Shown here one piece after another: positions 44,935 to 52,360 of a stretch of 64,000 nucleotides of DNA. This DNA comes from an uncultured Aquimarina sp. (GTDB lineage Bacteria; Bacteroidota; Bacteroidia; Flavobacteriales; Flavobacteriaceae), in assembly GCA_947496705.1 (NCBI GenBank), contig CANMDW010000002.1:434001-498000 (forward strand), given 5' to 3'. The notes under the pieces are model-generated. The model saw only the letters and a program-made list of their open reading frames with translations. It was not told where the DNA came from and ran no database searches. The number at the start of each line of letters is the position of its first letter. The first letter of the stretch is position 1. Position numbers and translations under genes: made by a program.

Positions 44935-46230
44935 ATGAACACAAAACTTCTTAAAATTAGTATTGCTCTTTGCATTTTACACGGTTTTAGCGGGTATACA
45001 CAAAAAGCAATTTTGGCAGAAAAATCATACACCAAAGAACTAATCAAAATTGTAAAAAACAAAACGGTACAACTGGCTATGCAAACCATTGATGCGATAG
45101 ATACCGAAACCATCAATAACATGATAGTACTTACCGAAATTGCTGCCCCGCCATTTAAAGAAAATAAAAGGGCAGAAAAATTTATGAAAATGTTTGTTGA
45201 AACTGGAGTAGATAGTGTGTGGATCGATAAAGAAGGTAATGTACTGGCTTTACGAAAAGGAAATAAAAGAAATAAAACAGTGGTGCTGGATGCACATATG
45301 GATACTGTTTTTCCTGAAGGAACAGATGTTACTGTAAAAAAAGACGGACAAACATATACGGCACCGGGTATTGGAGATGATACGCGGGGAATGGCCATGC
45401 TTATTGCAGTGCTAAAGGCAATGAACAAAGCTTCAATAGAAACTGAAAGTGATGTTGTTTTTGTGGGAACCGTAGGAGAGGAAGGATTGGGTGATCTTAG
45501 GGGGGTAAAACATTTATTCAGTAATGCATCCGATATCAAGATTGATTCCTGGATATCCATCGATGGTGGAGATAATGAACGTATCGTTAATAGCGGCCTG
45601 GGGTCGAAACGTTATAAAGCGATATTTAGAAGTACGGGAGGACATTCCTGGGGTGCATTTGGTTTGGCAAATCCACACCACGCTTTAGGGAATGCTATTG
45701 CAGTGTTTGTAGAAGCAGCTACAAAATATACCATGGAAGGCCCTAAAACCTCGTTTAATATCGGTAGAATAGGAGGAGGGACCTCGATAAATTCTATCCC
45801 TTTTGAATCCTGGATGGAAGTAGATATGAGATCTTTAAGCCCCGAAAGATTATTAGAAATAGACAGTATTTTTAAAATAAGCATGAAAAAAGCCGAGACT
45901 GCCTATAACGCATCCGGTATAAAAGACAAAGTAACCTTAGAAATAAAACCAATCGGAGATCGGCCATCGGGAAAATTATCTGAAACTACACCTTTGGTAC
46001 AAAGAGCAATTGCATCAGCGAGCTCTTTAGGCTTTGTTCCCAAATTAAGTACAGGATCAACCAACAGTAATATTCCTATAGCAAAAAATATTCCTGCAGT
46101 AACTATCAGCAGAGGGGGTAAAGGAAGTGGGGCGCATTCGTTAAATGAAAGCTGGACCAACATAAATGGAGCTAAAAACATTAAATTAGCACTACTTGTT
46201 ACATTGGCTGAAGCCGGATTGGTACATTGA
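44935..46230 (+). CDS. Secreted M20-family metallopeptidase
   Basis: 431 residues with a signal-like N-terminus ending near SGYTQ. Di-zinc ligands are intact: LDAHMD (H, near 121), GIGDDTRG (D, near 147), GTVGEEGLGD (catalytic E and ligand E, near 180), SIDGG (D, near 207) and GSGAHSLNE (H, near 400). The dimerisation domain lies between. Closest in type to PepT/ArgE-like di- or tripeptidases. It starts 31 bases after the SusD stop, so it is probably in the same operon and trims peptides imported by SusCD. Confidence 0.9.
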   Translation: MNTKLLKISIALCILHGFSGYTQKAILAEKSYTKELIKIVKNKTVQLAMQTIDAIDTETINNMIVLTEIAAPPFKENKRAEKFMKMFVETGVDSVWIDKEGNVLALRKGNKRNKTVVLDAHMDTVFPEGTDVTVKKDGQTYTAPGIGDDTRGMAMLIAVLKAMNKASIETESDVVFVGTVGEEGLGDLRGVKHLFSNASDIKIDSWISIDGGDNERIVNSGLGSKRYKAIFRSTGGHSWGAFGLANPHHALGNAIAVFVEAATKYTMEGPKTSFNIGRIGGGTSINSIPFESWMEVDMRSLSPERLLEIDSIFKISMKKAETAYNASGIKDKVTLEIKPIGDRPSGKLSETTPLVQRAIASASSLGFVPKLSTGSTNSNIPIAKNIPAVTISRGGKGSGAHSLNESWTNINGAKNIKLALLVTLAEAGLVH

Positions 46231-46310
46231 CCGCAAATACTCTTACCTTCTATTCAAAAAATGATATATTGTGTACAAAAGCATTGTGTTTTGTAAATCG
46301 AATGTTGATC

Positions 46311-46883
46311 ATGAACTATAAAATTCTTAATGAAAAGCTCGTTTATGATGGCTTTTTCAAAGTAAAGAAAGCGGTGATTACTCATGATCGCTTTTATGAG
46401 AACCAACCAATAACATATACCCGTGAAGTAGTAGACAGAGGAGATTGTGTTGGGGTTTTATTGTATGAAAAAGATACAGACCGGGTATTATTTATCAATC
46501 AATTTCGATACCCTACCATAAAAAGCAGTGATGGCTGGTTTTTGGAAATCCCTGCCGGATCCCTGGAAGATAATGAAGACCCTGTGCAGTGCGCTATTCG
46601 GGAGGTTGCAGAAGAAACAGGGTATCATGTGGGTCATTTAGAGCATATTACTACGTTTTATGCTACCCCGGGAAGTTCTACAGAGCGTATGTATTTATAT
46701 TACGGAGAAGTTACCGAAGATGATCAGATATATCATGGTGGAGGGGTGAAGGAAGAAGATGAAGATATTCAATTATGCAAATATCCAGTCCCTGAAATTG
46801 AAGCCTTACTGAAATCTAATACCATAAACGATGCAAAATCGATTATTGCATTACAGTGGTTTATGATGAGTAAATTTGATTAA
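46311..46883 (+). CDS. Nudix hydrolase, ADP-ribose pyrophosphatase type
   Basis: 190 residues from the chosen ATG. The Nudix box is complete: GSLEDNEDPVQCAIREVAEETGY, about residues 90-112, preceded by FINQFRYPT and FLEIPAG, typical of ADP-ribose/GDP-mannose pyrophosphatases of the NudF/NudK kind. The frame remains open to a TTG at 46227 but MNYKILNEKLVYDGFFKV at 46311 is the expected N-terminus; an ATG three codons earlier (46302) is the alternative. Same strand as the peptidase, but function appears unrelated. Confidence 0.9.
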   Translation: MNYKILNEKLVYDGFFKVKKAVITHDRFYENQPITYTREVVDRGDCVGVLLYEKDTDRVLFINQFRYPTIKSSDGWFLEIPAGSLEDNEDPVQCAIREVAEETGYHVGHLEHITTFYATPGSSTERMYLYYGEVTEDDQIYHGGGVKEEDEDIQLCKYPVPEIEALLKSNTINDAKSIIALQWFMMSKFD

Positions 46884-46894
46884 GAACACGTTTA

Positions 46895-46913
46895 CATTCT
46901 TTTTAAACATGCA
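46895..46913. repeat. Fragment of 62-bp palindromic repeat
   Basis: CATTCTTTTTAAACATGCA matches the right end of the repeat at 50452-50513. The other half is missing. Confidence 0.35.
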
Positions 46914-47012
46914 GATTAGACTTTTCTATGAACTTCTTTAGACTATAATATGCTAAAATCCAATTTGTTTTTTCACTCCCTCTGCCAGATATGCTATAAA
47001 CCAAGAATTCTA

Positions 47013-47213
47013 AATGTATATCCGTAATTATACCAGTAGTAATTTCATAATATAGAAAATTCAGTTACTCCCTTTAGGGTTGGGGGTATATAACTGAATT
47101 TTCAGCATTTTCTTTTTACCCCATGTCCCTAAAGCCCGCCTGAATGACATAGTCGGGCAGGGGTAAAGAAAATGCCTGAAGCTTTTTTACTGGTATAATT
47201 GCGGATATACATA
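47013..47213. mobile_element. MITE-like element, family 1, copy C
   Basis: Nearly identical to copy A at 1562 over its whole length, including the interior (AGTTACTCCCTTTAGGGTTG and the CCCGCCTG...GTCGGGC stem). Inverted termini begin ATGTATATCCGTAATTATAC. Direct repeat AATTCTA on both sides (47006-47012 and 47214-47220). No coding potential. Located between the Nudix gene and the metallopeptidase of the cassette. Confidence 0.8.
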
Positions 47214-47224
47214 AATTCTATTAT

Positions 47225-48382
47225 TTATTTTAAATTACATAAAATAAAATCCAGTTTCTTATTTGTATTTAGATTTTGGCTAAACGAATCGGTAATATGC
47301 ATGCTTTTATTTGCCAGCCCCAGTTTTTGAAGCCTTTTGATACTTTCTTTATCTTCGAGTGTTACCTTACCGGTTAACAATATATCCATATCGTGATCAT
47401 TATGGTAGTAATCATAAATTTTTTTAAGTCCGGTGAGGTATAGGTAGTCTTTGGTAAACCCACCACCGCGATGTGCCCGTAAAGTAATTTGCCAGGCATT
47501 TTCACGATCTAATTTATATTGGCTGTATAACAGGTCAAAAGTATCTTTAAAATCATATCCTTTTATGAGACTATCGGCAGCAATAACACGGTAGGCCAGT
47601 TCTTTCATTCTGCGCAAAGTAAGGCAACCAGACAGATATTCGCTAAAAACCGCCAATCCTTCTTGAGTTTCAGTATTATTTACAAAACCATTAGAAAATA
47701 TTTTTAAAGGTTGACTTTTACCATTGAAAGTGGTTACCATATGCACACCGATCTCATGATTGGCCAAAACTTGTAATTCATTATCACTGAAATGATAGTT
47801 TTTTTTCAGTAGCAAAGTCTCTGAGGCATTGAGTACCATAGCCGAAGCAGAGATATGTGTAGATTTCTTAATATTGAAGGTAAAAGCATAACGCTTTGCA
47901 AACTCTCTGAAATATGTTTCAGCATCATCAACACAATGCATCTTTATAGCAGTGCTCTCAGGAATTTCATCTTCAAAATGAAGAATAAAACGCGCATTTT
48001 CGACATCGCGTTCTTTTGGCGTCCCAAAAACTTTTAAAGAATTATAATAAAAACCCTTTCCAGATCCAATAGTTTCTATACATTGTATTAATCCCGAATA
48101 CTCATAGATAATATCCTGGTATAACTTTCTTATATGATCATCTTTGATGTGTTCTAGTTGTTGATTAAAAAACAACCGCTGCATCTTGTAAGGATTAAAT
48201 TTAATCTTGCGATAATTAAAAACCGGGTTTTTCCTGTATTTGCAAGCAAAGAAATTCTTTTTCTCCTGTTCGATATTTAGAGGGTTCAGGTAGTTAAGAA
48301 GTTCAATATTCTTAACCAGGCTATCCAGGTTTTGATCTATTTCAAAAAGATTACGATACGTTTCTACAACATCTACGATCAT
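47225..48382 (-). CDS. QEGLA-motif / DUF1704 metallopeptidase-like protein
   Basis: 385 residues. This is the family annotated as flavohaemoglobin expression-modulating QEGLA motif protein, related to eukaryotic MATCAP tyrosine carboxypeptidases. The zinc motif HExxxH is present as NHEIGVHMVTTF near residues 207-218 and the third-ligand/family motif as TQEGLAVFSEYLSG near 238-251. No signal peptide, so cytoplasmic. Third gene of a minus-strand set: 84 bases after the N-formylglutamate amidohydrolase. The likely activity is removal of a C-terminal residue from a protein or peptide; the substrate is unknown. Confidence 0.85.
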   Translation of the reverse strand: MIVDVVETYRNLFEIDQNLDSLVKNIELLNYLNPLNIEQEKKNFFACKYRKNPVFNYRKIKFNPYKMQRLFFNQQLEHIKDDHIRKLYQDIIYEYSGLIQCIETIGSGKGFYYNSLKVFGTPKERDVENARFILHFEDEIPESTAIKMHCVDDAETYFREFAKRYAFTFNIKKSTHISASAMVLNASETLLLKKNYHFSDNELQVLANHEIGVHMVTTFNGKSQPLKIFSNGFVNNTETQEGLAVFSEYLSGCLTLRRMKELAYRVIAADSLIKGYDFKDTFDLLYSQYKLDRENAWQITLRAHRGGGFTKDYLYLTGLKKIYDYYHNDHDMDILLTGKVTLEDKESIKRLQKLGLANKSMHITDSFSQNLNTNKKLDFILCNLK

Positions 48383-48466
48383 TATATGCTAAATTCTGAT
48401 TATCTCACTATTGGAAAACACAAACTAACTGCAAAAAACGGAAATTAACAAATAGCGGACAGAATC

Positions 48467-49297
48467 TTACGCAATAAAGTGATTATAAAATGTTTTCGCA
48501 TGTTGCGGAAGCTTTGTCTGGAGGCCTTGTTCAATAGCCCACACTACTTCGGGGTACACAATATAGTTTAATTCATGGCAGTATATTTTTGAAAACTCTG
48601 TAGCCAAAACTAAGGTGTTCTTAAAGTTTTGGGTAATGTATTTCAAGAAATACCCATTACCATAAAAAGTATCATTAATACCCGAGGTGGTTTTTATATT
48701 ATGAGGTAACCGAATTTGAGATAGGGTAGAAGACCATGAATTTACAAACTTCGCATACCTGGCATTGTCAATATTTGTAGTTCCCAGATTGATTACCGGA
48801 ACCTCCCGATCCCATCTTCTCCAGTTGTAAGAATGCATATCATATACAATGGCAGCACCATATTTGGATTCGATTTTAGAAACCAAAGCATGCACTACGG
48901 TATAGAAGTTATGATGCTTTTCTAAAGAGCGGTCTTTAATTTCAGGCGGTAAAGGCTTTTTCCATAATTCTTTTCCCCAGGCATCCTCATAAATAGCAAC
49001 TTGGGGGGCTCTATTAAGGTCATATTCAAACCGTGAGTCACATCCGGCAATAACTATAGGATGATTTTGTACCATTTGCCTTGTCGCCGGATCTTCTTCA
49101 TACCAACGATCATATTCGGTACGAAGGCAATTTTCCCATAATTCTCTGCTAAACTGATGACCATCATGCACTGCACCGCAGATATAATGCGCGTATGAAT
49201 CAATTTTTATGGTAAAAGAATAATCTTCTGCAACCGCATAAAACGGCTCTTCTGCTTGTATTTTGGTGATAATTTCCTTGACCGTAAGCTTATGCAT
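48467..49297 (-). CDS. N-formylglutamate amidohydrolase family protein
   Basis: 276 residues, HutG-like fold (PF05013), a zinc amidohydrolase related to carboxypeptidases. Motifs: CGAVHDGHQF near residues 36-45 (ligand histidine), EYDLNRAP near 110-117, VYDMHSYNWRRWD near 150-162 and NDTFYGNGYF near 203-212. There is no histidine-degradation gene beside it, so the substrate is probably not N-formylglutamate. Its start codon overlaps the end of the ATP-grasp gene by 8 bases (ATGCATAA), indicating translational coupling. Confidence 0.88.
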   Translation of the reverse strand: MHKLTVKEIITKIQAEEPFYAVAEDYSFTIKIDSYAHYICGAVHDGHQFSRELWENCLRTEYDRWYEEDPATRQMVQNHPIVIAGCDSRFEYDLNRAPQVAIYEDAWGKELWKKPLPPEIKDRSLEKHHNFYTVVHALVSKIESKYGAAIVYDMHSYNWRRWDREVPVINLGTTNIDNARYAKFVNSWSSTLSQIRLPHNIKTTSGINDTFYGNGYFLKYITQNFKNTLVLATEFSKIYCHELNYIVYPEVVWAIEQGLQTKLPQHAKTFYNHFIA

Positions 49298-50321
49298 CGT
49301 CTACCGTTTTTCTAAGCTTTGCTTTTCTGTCAAAACGGCTTACACGCTGCACGACCTTATCCTCAATAAAATCAATCACTTTCTCTTGTAATTTTACTTT
49401 GTATTTTTTATTAATATAGGTAATGCCGCCCGGGCTCATCACATTTACTTCAACCAGCATCCCATTGATCACATCAATGCCAACAAAATACAATCCGTCT
49501 TTTACCAATTTCGGTCCAATTTTGCGGCATAGTTCTTTTTCTTGCTTGGTTAATGAATGTTTCACTACAGAACCACCTGCGGTAACATTAGATCTATGAT
49601 CGTCTTCTCCCGGGATTCTACGCATGGCTCCAATAGGTTTTCCATTTAAAATCAGGATACGAACATCTCCCTGATCGGCACCTTCAATATAATCCTGAAG
49701 TATCACATAATTGGTAGATCCATCCTTGTTATCAATATAAAAATCGAGTAGTGATCTTATACTGGTCATTGCTCTTTTTTCAATCAATATTACCCCCGAG
49801 CCACCAAAACCGTTAAGAGGTTTTAAAATCATCTTATCATTTGGGGCTTCTTTGATCATGTTGATCAGGTAATCTTTATTTTTGGTAACGTGGGTTTTAG
49901 GAATAAAATGCGTTTCAATATCATCAAAAGCGGCAGTGTACAGCTTATTATTGGACCTGCGTATACCATCGATATCATTCATAATAAATACATCATCTTT
50001 TACCGAATCCAAAAAATTGAGCATGATCATATCGAGTGGAGGATTGCTGCGTAAAATAATCACATCAAACCCTGCCAGTGGTAACATTTCATCCCTAAAT
50101 ATGGTTTTGGCATGAAAAGATTTTAATGATGAAGATATTTTTTCAGGACGGTTAATGACTTTACAAAAAGAATAGGTCACACTATCCCGTATCGTTAAAT
50201 TAGATGGAGTAGCAAGAGCAACACCGTGTCCCCGTTTAACACATTCATGAATTAACGTTAGGGAAGTGTCATTTTCGGGAATAATTTCTTCCCATGAGTA
50301 CATTAAAAAGCAAACATTCAT
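49290..50321 (-). CDS. GshB-like ATP-grasp ligase
   Basis: 343 residues, prokaryotic glutathione-synthetase fold. ATP-grasp elements: MILKPLNGFGGSGVILIE near 154-171, the GshB signature GAMRRIPGEDDHRSNVTAGG near 234-253, and the metal site LVEVNVMSPGGI near 299-310. Such enzymes form an amide bond from a carboxyl phosphate intermediate. No gamma-glutamylcysteine ligase is nearby and this organism encodes BshA for bacillithiol, so glutathione is an unlikely product. First of three coupled genes with an amidohydrolase and a carboxypeptidase-like protein. Confidence 0.87.
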   Translation of the reverse strand: MNVCFLMYSWEEIIPENDTSLTLIHECVKRGHGVALATPSNLTIRDSVTYSFCKVINRPEKISSSLKSFHAKTIFRDEMLPLAGFDVIILRSNPPLDMIMLNFLDSVKDDVFIMNDIDGIRRSNNKLYTAAFDDIETHFIPKTHVTKNKDYLINMIKEAPNDKMILKPLNGFGGSGVILIEKRAMTSIRSLLDFYIDNKDGSTNYVILQDYIEGADQGDVRILILNGKPIGAMRRIPGEDDHRSNVTAGGSVVKHSLTKQEKELCRKIGPKLVKDGLYFVGIDVINGMLVEVNVMSPGGITYINKKYKVKLQEKVIDFIEDKVVQRVSRFDRKAKLRKTVDDA

Positions 50322-50400
50322 TATTGATGATTTTTGAGAAGTAAAATTTACATTTTTTAATTTAAAAATCAGAAAAAACTTAAAACAAAATTTAGAGTAT

Positions 50401-50450
50401 GAACTCGTCTTGACTTTTTATAACTCCCTATAAAAAGTCAAGACGAGTTC
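50401..50450 (-). terminator. Perfect 22-bp stem hairpin
   Basis: Arms 50401-50422 (starts GAACTCGTCTTGAC) and 50429-50450 are exact reverse complements with a 6-base loop. It lies between a lipoprotein gene and the ATP-grasp gene, both on the minus strand. It could terminate the former or control the latter; the sequence after it on the minus strand is AT-rich but lacks a clean T-run. Confidence 0.55.
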
Positions 50451-50451
50451 T

Positions 50452-50513
50452 ATGTTTAAAAACCCTATTTCCTGAAAACTATTCATTTTTCAGCTCATAT
50501 TCTTTTTAAACAT
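50452..50513. repeat. 62-bp palindromic repeat, copy 2
   Basis: Outer inverted ends ATGTTTAAAAA/TTTTTAAACAT and inner stem CTGAAAA/TTTTCAG. The same element in reverse orientation is at 20550-20613. It directly follows the perfect hairpin. Confidence 0.65.
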
Positions 50514-50540
50514 GCTTTTAGCCATTAAAAAACAACAAGA

Positions 50541-51128
50541 TTATCCACAATCCAGATCAATCGTCACCTTTTTCATTTTTTTCCAGACTTGATGTTCAGG
50601 AGGTTGAGGAGAAATATTGAATAGCACCAGATGCTTATTGTTATTTTTACAAAATGTATACTCCACAATGATATTTAAATTCACTTCTTTTTTTGTGGTA
50701 AATGCGTCATAGGTCAATATTTTCCCTACATACACAGAATCATTGATCTTCTCAAAAAAAGCTTTAGATTTAGGAATCTCTTTGAAAAGTTTTAGATTCA
50801 TTTTTGTCACCATACGCATCAGGCCATCAAAATAGATTTCCATTTCAGATTCGAGTTTTTGTGTAGATAAGTCGGGGTTTTGGTCTATATCCCAAAGAAA
50901 GACATACGAAAAGTAGTCTGTAGCCCCTTCTTCTCCCCAGCCAGGTGCAAAACGCACATATTCTACACCAGTATATGCTAATGATGAGGCAAATTTCAAT
51001 GGAAATTCAATAACTTCGCTCCGCCAACCTTCGGGAGCGAGGAGTGGATTGTGTGGATTGTTTTCGCTGCCACATTGAAAAAACAACATCGTTATTATAA
51101 TAAAAGGTATGGTTTTTGCTAAATTCAT
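50541..51128 (-). CDS. Hypothetical lipoprotein
   Basis: 195 residues, lipobox MLFFQC. The mature part looks like an alpha/beta domain: GWRSEVIEFPLKFASSLAYTG, FAPGWGEEGATDYFSYVFLWDI, a helical stretch (LESEMEIYFDGLMRMVTKMN), then beta strands. I do not recognise the family. Divergent from the M28-like gene, which may share its upstream region. Confidence 0.65.
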   Translation of the reverse strand: MNLAKTIPFIIITMLFFQCGSENNPHNPLLAPEGWRSEVIEFPLKFASSLAYTGVEYVRFAPGWGEEGATDYFSYVFLWDIDQNPDLSTQKLESEMEIYFDGLMRMVTKMNLKLFKEIPKSKAFFEKINDSVYVGKILTYDAFTTKKEVNLNIIVEYTFCKNNNKHLVLFNISPQPPEHQVWKKMKKVTIDLDCG

Positions 51129-51185
51129 ATCAAAGCTCTAAATTTATTAACAAAAGTACTAAATTGTTTAATTCCAAATTTTTAA

Positions 51186-51193
51186 TAAATTTG
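51186..51193 (+). promoter_or_regulatory. Promoter of M28-like gene
   Basis: TAAATTTG matches TAnnTTTG, and a -33 TTG lies at 51164-51166 with 19 bases between, the consensus spacing. It is the best complete promoter in the window. Confidence 0.6.
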
Positions 51194-51227
51194 TGTTAAA
51201 GGGAAAAAAGAATACTAAACCTACAAA

Positions 51228-52115
51228 ATGAATTATTATAGAACATTATTACTAGTATCCGTTTTTGCAATTCAGATGGCCCCAGCTCAGACTGAAGCAG
51301 AAGACCGAATAGAAGCCGAGATTATTAATGTCCAAAGGACGATTGTTGCCAAACTTACCGGCCACGAACCCATTAAAGGAAGAAAGAGATTAACGAGCAG
51401 AACAAGCACTTCTGAGAGGAAAATTACTGCCGATTTTTTATTTAACACTTTAAAAGGTGCCGGGTTTAAAGCCCAGAGAAACAATTATAACGTTAAGGAT
51501 AAAAAGGGAAATCAATATACAGGTGTCAATATATTTGCTGAGATCCCTGCGACCAATGGCAGTAATGAATATGTGGTTCTTGCTGCACATTATGATACTG
51601 TAAAAGATAGCCCGGGAGCAGTTCATAATGCTACCGGTATTGCAATCGCTTACTATGTGGCGCAAAAAATAGCAAAATTAAGGACACGTAATAAAGGCTT
51701 TATGATTGTGTTTTTTGATCATTGGAAAAGTAATATGATAGGCGCCAGAATGTTTACAAAGAAGCTGAAAGATGAAAAGTATACGATACATTCTATGCAT
51801 CGATCAGACTATATGGGCTGGGATAATGATGAAGACAGGGCAGTAGAATTATTAGCTTCAAATATCAGCTTAGAGTCTTTATATCGAATAGAATCACCTG
51901 TGCCTATTTATAAAAGAACAGTGGCTGTGCCTGAAAGTAGATTTTTTGCAAATTTCGGATATGAAACGGTAACGCTTACTGCCGAGTTGAGAAATGCAGA
52001 TAACTCACCATTTGTAAGACAAAGTGCTGATAAATATACAACAGTCAATTTCAAATATCTGGCATCTACTACAACCATTGTGTATAATGTCATGAAATCG
52101 TTGGCATCAGAATAA
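51228..52115 (+). CDS. Degenerate M28-family peptidase, probably inactive
   Basis: 295 residues with a signal peptide ending near QMAPAQ. The M28 fold is recognisable (VVLAAHYDTVKDSPGAVHNATGIAIAYYVA), but key residues are changed: H121 is kept, the bridging Asp of DNxSG is His133, the catalytic/ligand Glu-Glu pair is Trp166-Lys167 (FFDHWKSNMIGARMF), Asp194 is kept, and the last His is Arg264. So only two of five metal ligands and neither glutamate remain. The fold may have been kept for binding. No frameshift is apparent, so it is not a broken gene. Confidence 0.78.
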   Translation: MNYYRTLLLVSVFAIQMAPAQTEAEDRIEAEIINVQRTIVAKLTGHEPIKGRKRLTSRTSTSERKITADFLFNTLKGAGFKAQRNNYNVKDKKGNQYTGVNIFAEIPATNGSNEYVVLAAHYDTVKDSPGAVHNATGIAIAYYVAQKIAKLRTRNKGFMIVFFDHWKSNMIGARMFTKKLKDEKYTIHSMHRSDYMGWDNDEDRAVELLASNISLESLYRIESPVPIYKRTVAVPESRFFANFGYETVTLTAELRNADNSPFVRQSADKYTTVNFKYLASTTTIVYNVMKSLASE

Positions 52116-52120
52116 AAAAT

Positions 52121-52346
52121 GGCTCTAGTTTAATTAGCGTTGGTGTTTTTAATTGATAAACCTTTCATCCCATCCCTGTCTGCCGGACAGGCAGGCCCAA
52201 CCCCTGTCCGACTGGCCAGGCGGGCTTCCCAAAGGGAAGGTGGTAAAAAAGTCCTTTCCTTCGGAAAGGATTTAGGATAGGATACATTGCTATTTGTCAA
52301 GCAAATAAATATCTTACAATTACCAACGCTATATTAAACTAGAGCC
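52121..52346. mobile_element. MITE-like element, family 3
   Basis: Terminal inverted repeats of 24-25 bases begin GGCTCTAGTTTAAT (52121-52144) and end ATTAAACTAGAGCC (52322-52346), one indel apart. A perfect 8-bp direct repeat TAAAAAAT flanks it (52113-52120 and 52347-52354). Inside are GC-rich hairpins: CCTGTC/GACAGG, CTTCCC/GGGAAG and TCCTTTCC/GGAAAGGA. It sits between the convergent M28-like and thrC genes, where its hairpins could act as terminators. Confidence 0.8.
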
Positions 52347-52360
52347 TAAAAAATGTATTT

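Noticed and set aside
44703..45560. 285-residue open frame on the minus strand across the end of SusD and the start of the M20 gene
   Set aside because: It is antisense to two well-supported genes with intact motifs, has low-complexity Ser/Thr/Ile-rich sequence and no recognisable domain.
49290..50321. Annotation as glutathione synthetase gshB
   Set aside because: The fold is GshB-like, but there is no gshA nearby, bshA points to bacillithiol, and the gene is coupled to hydrolases. Only ligase family is claimed.
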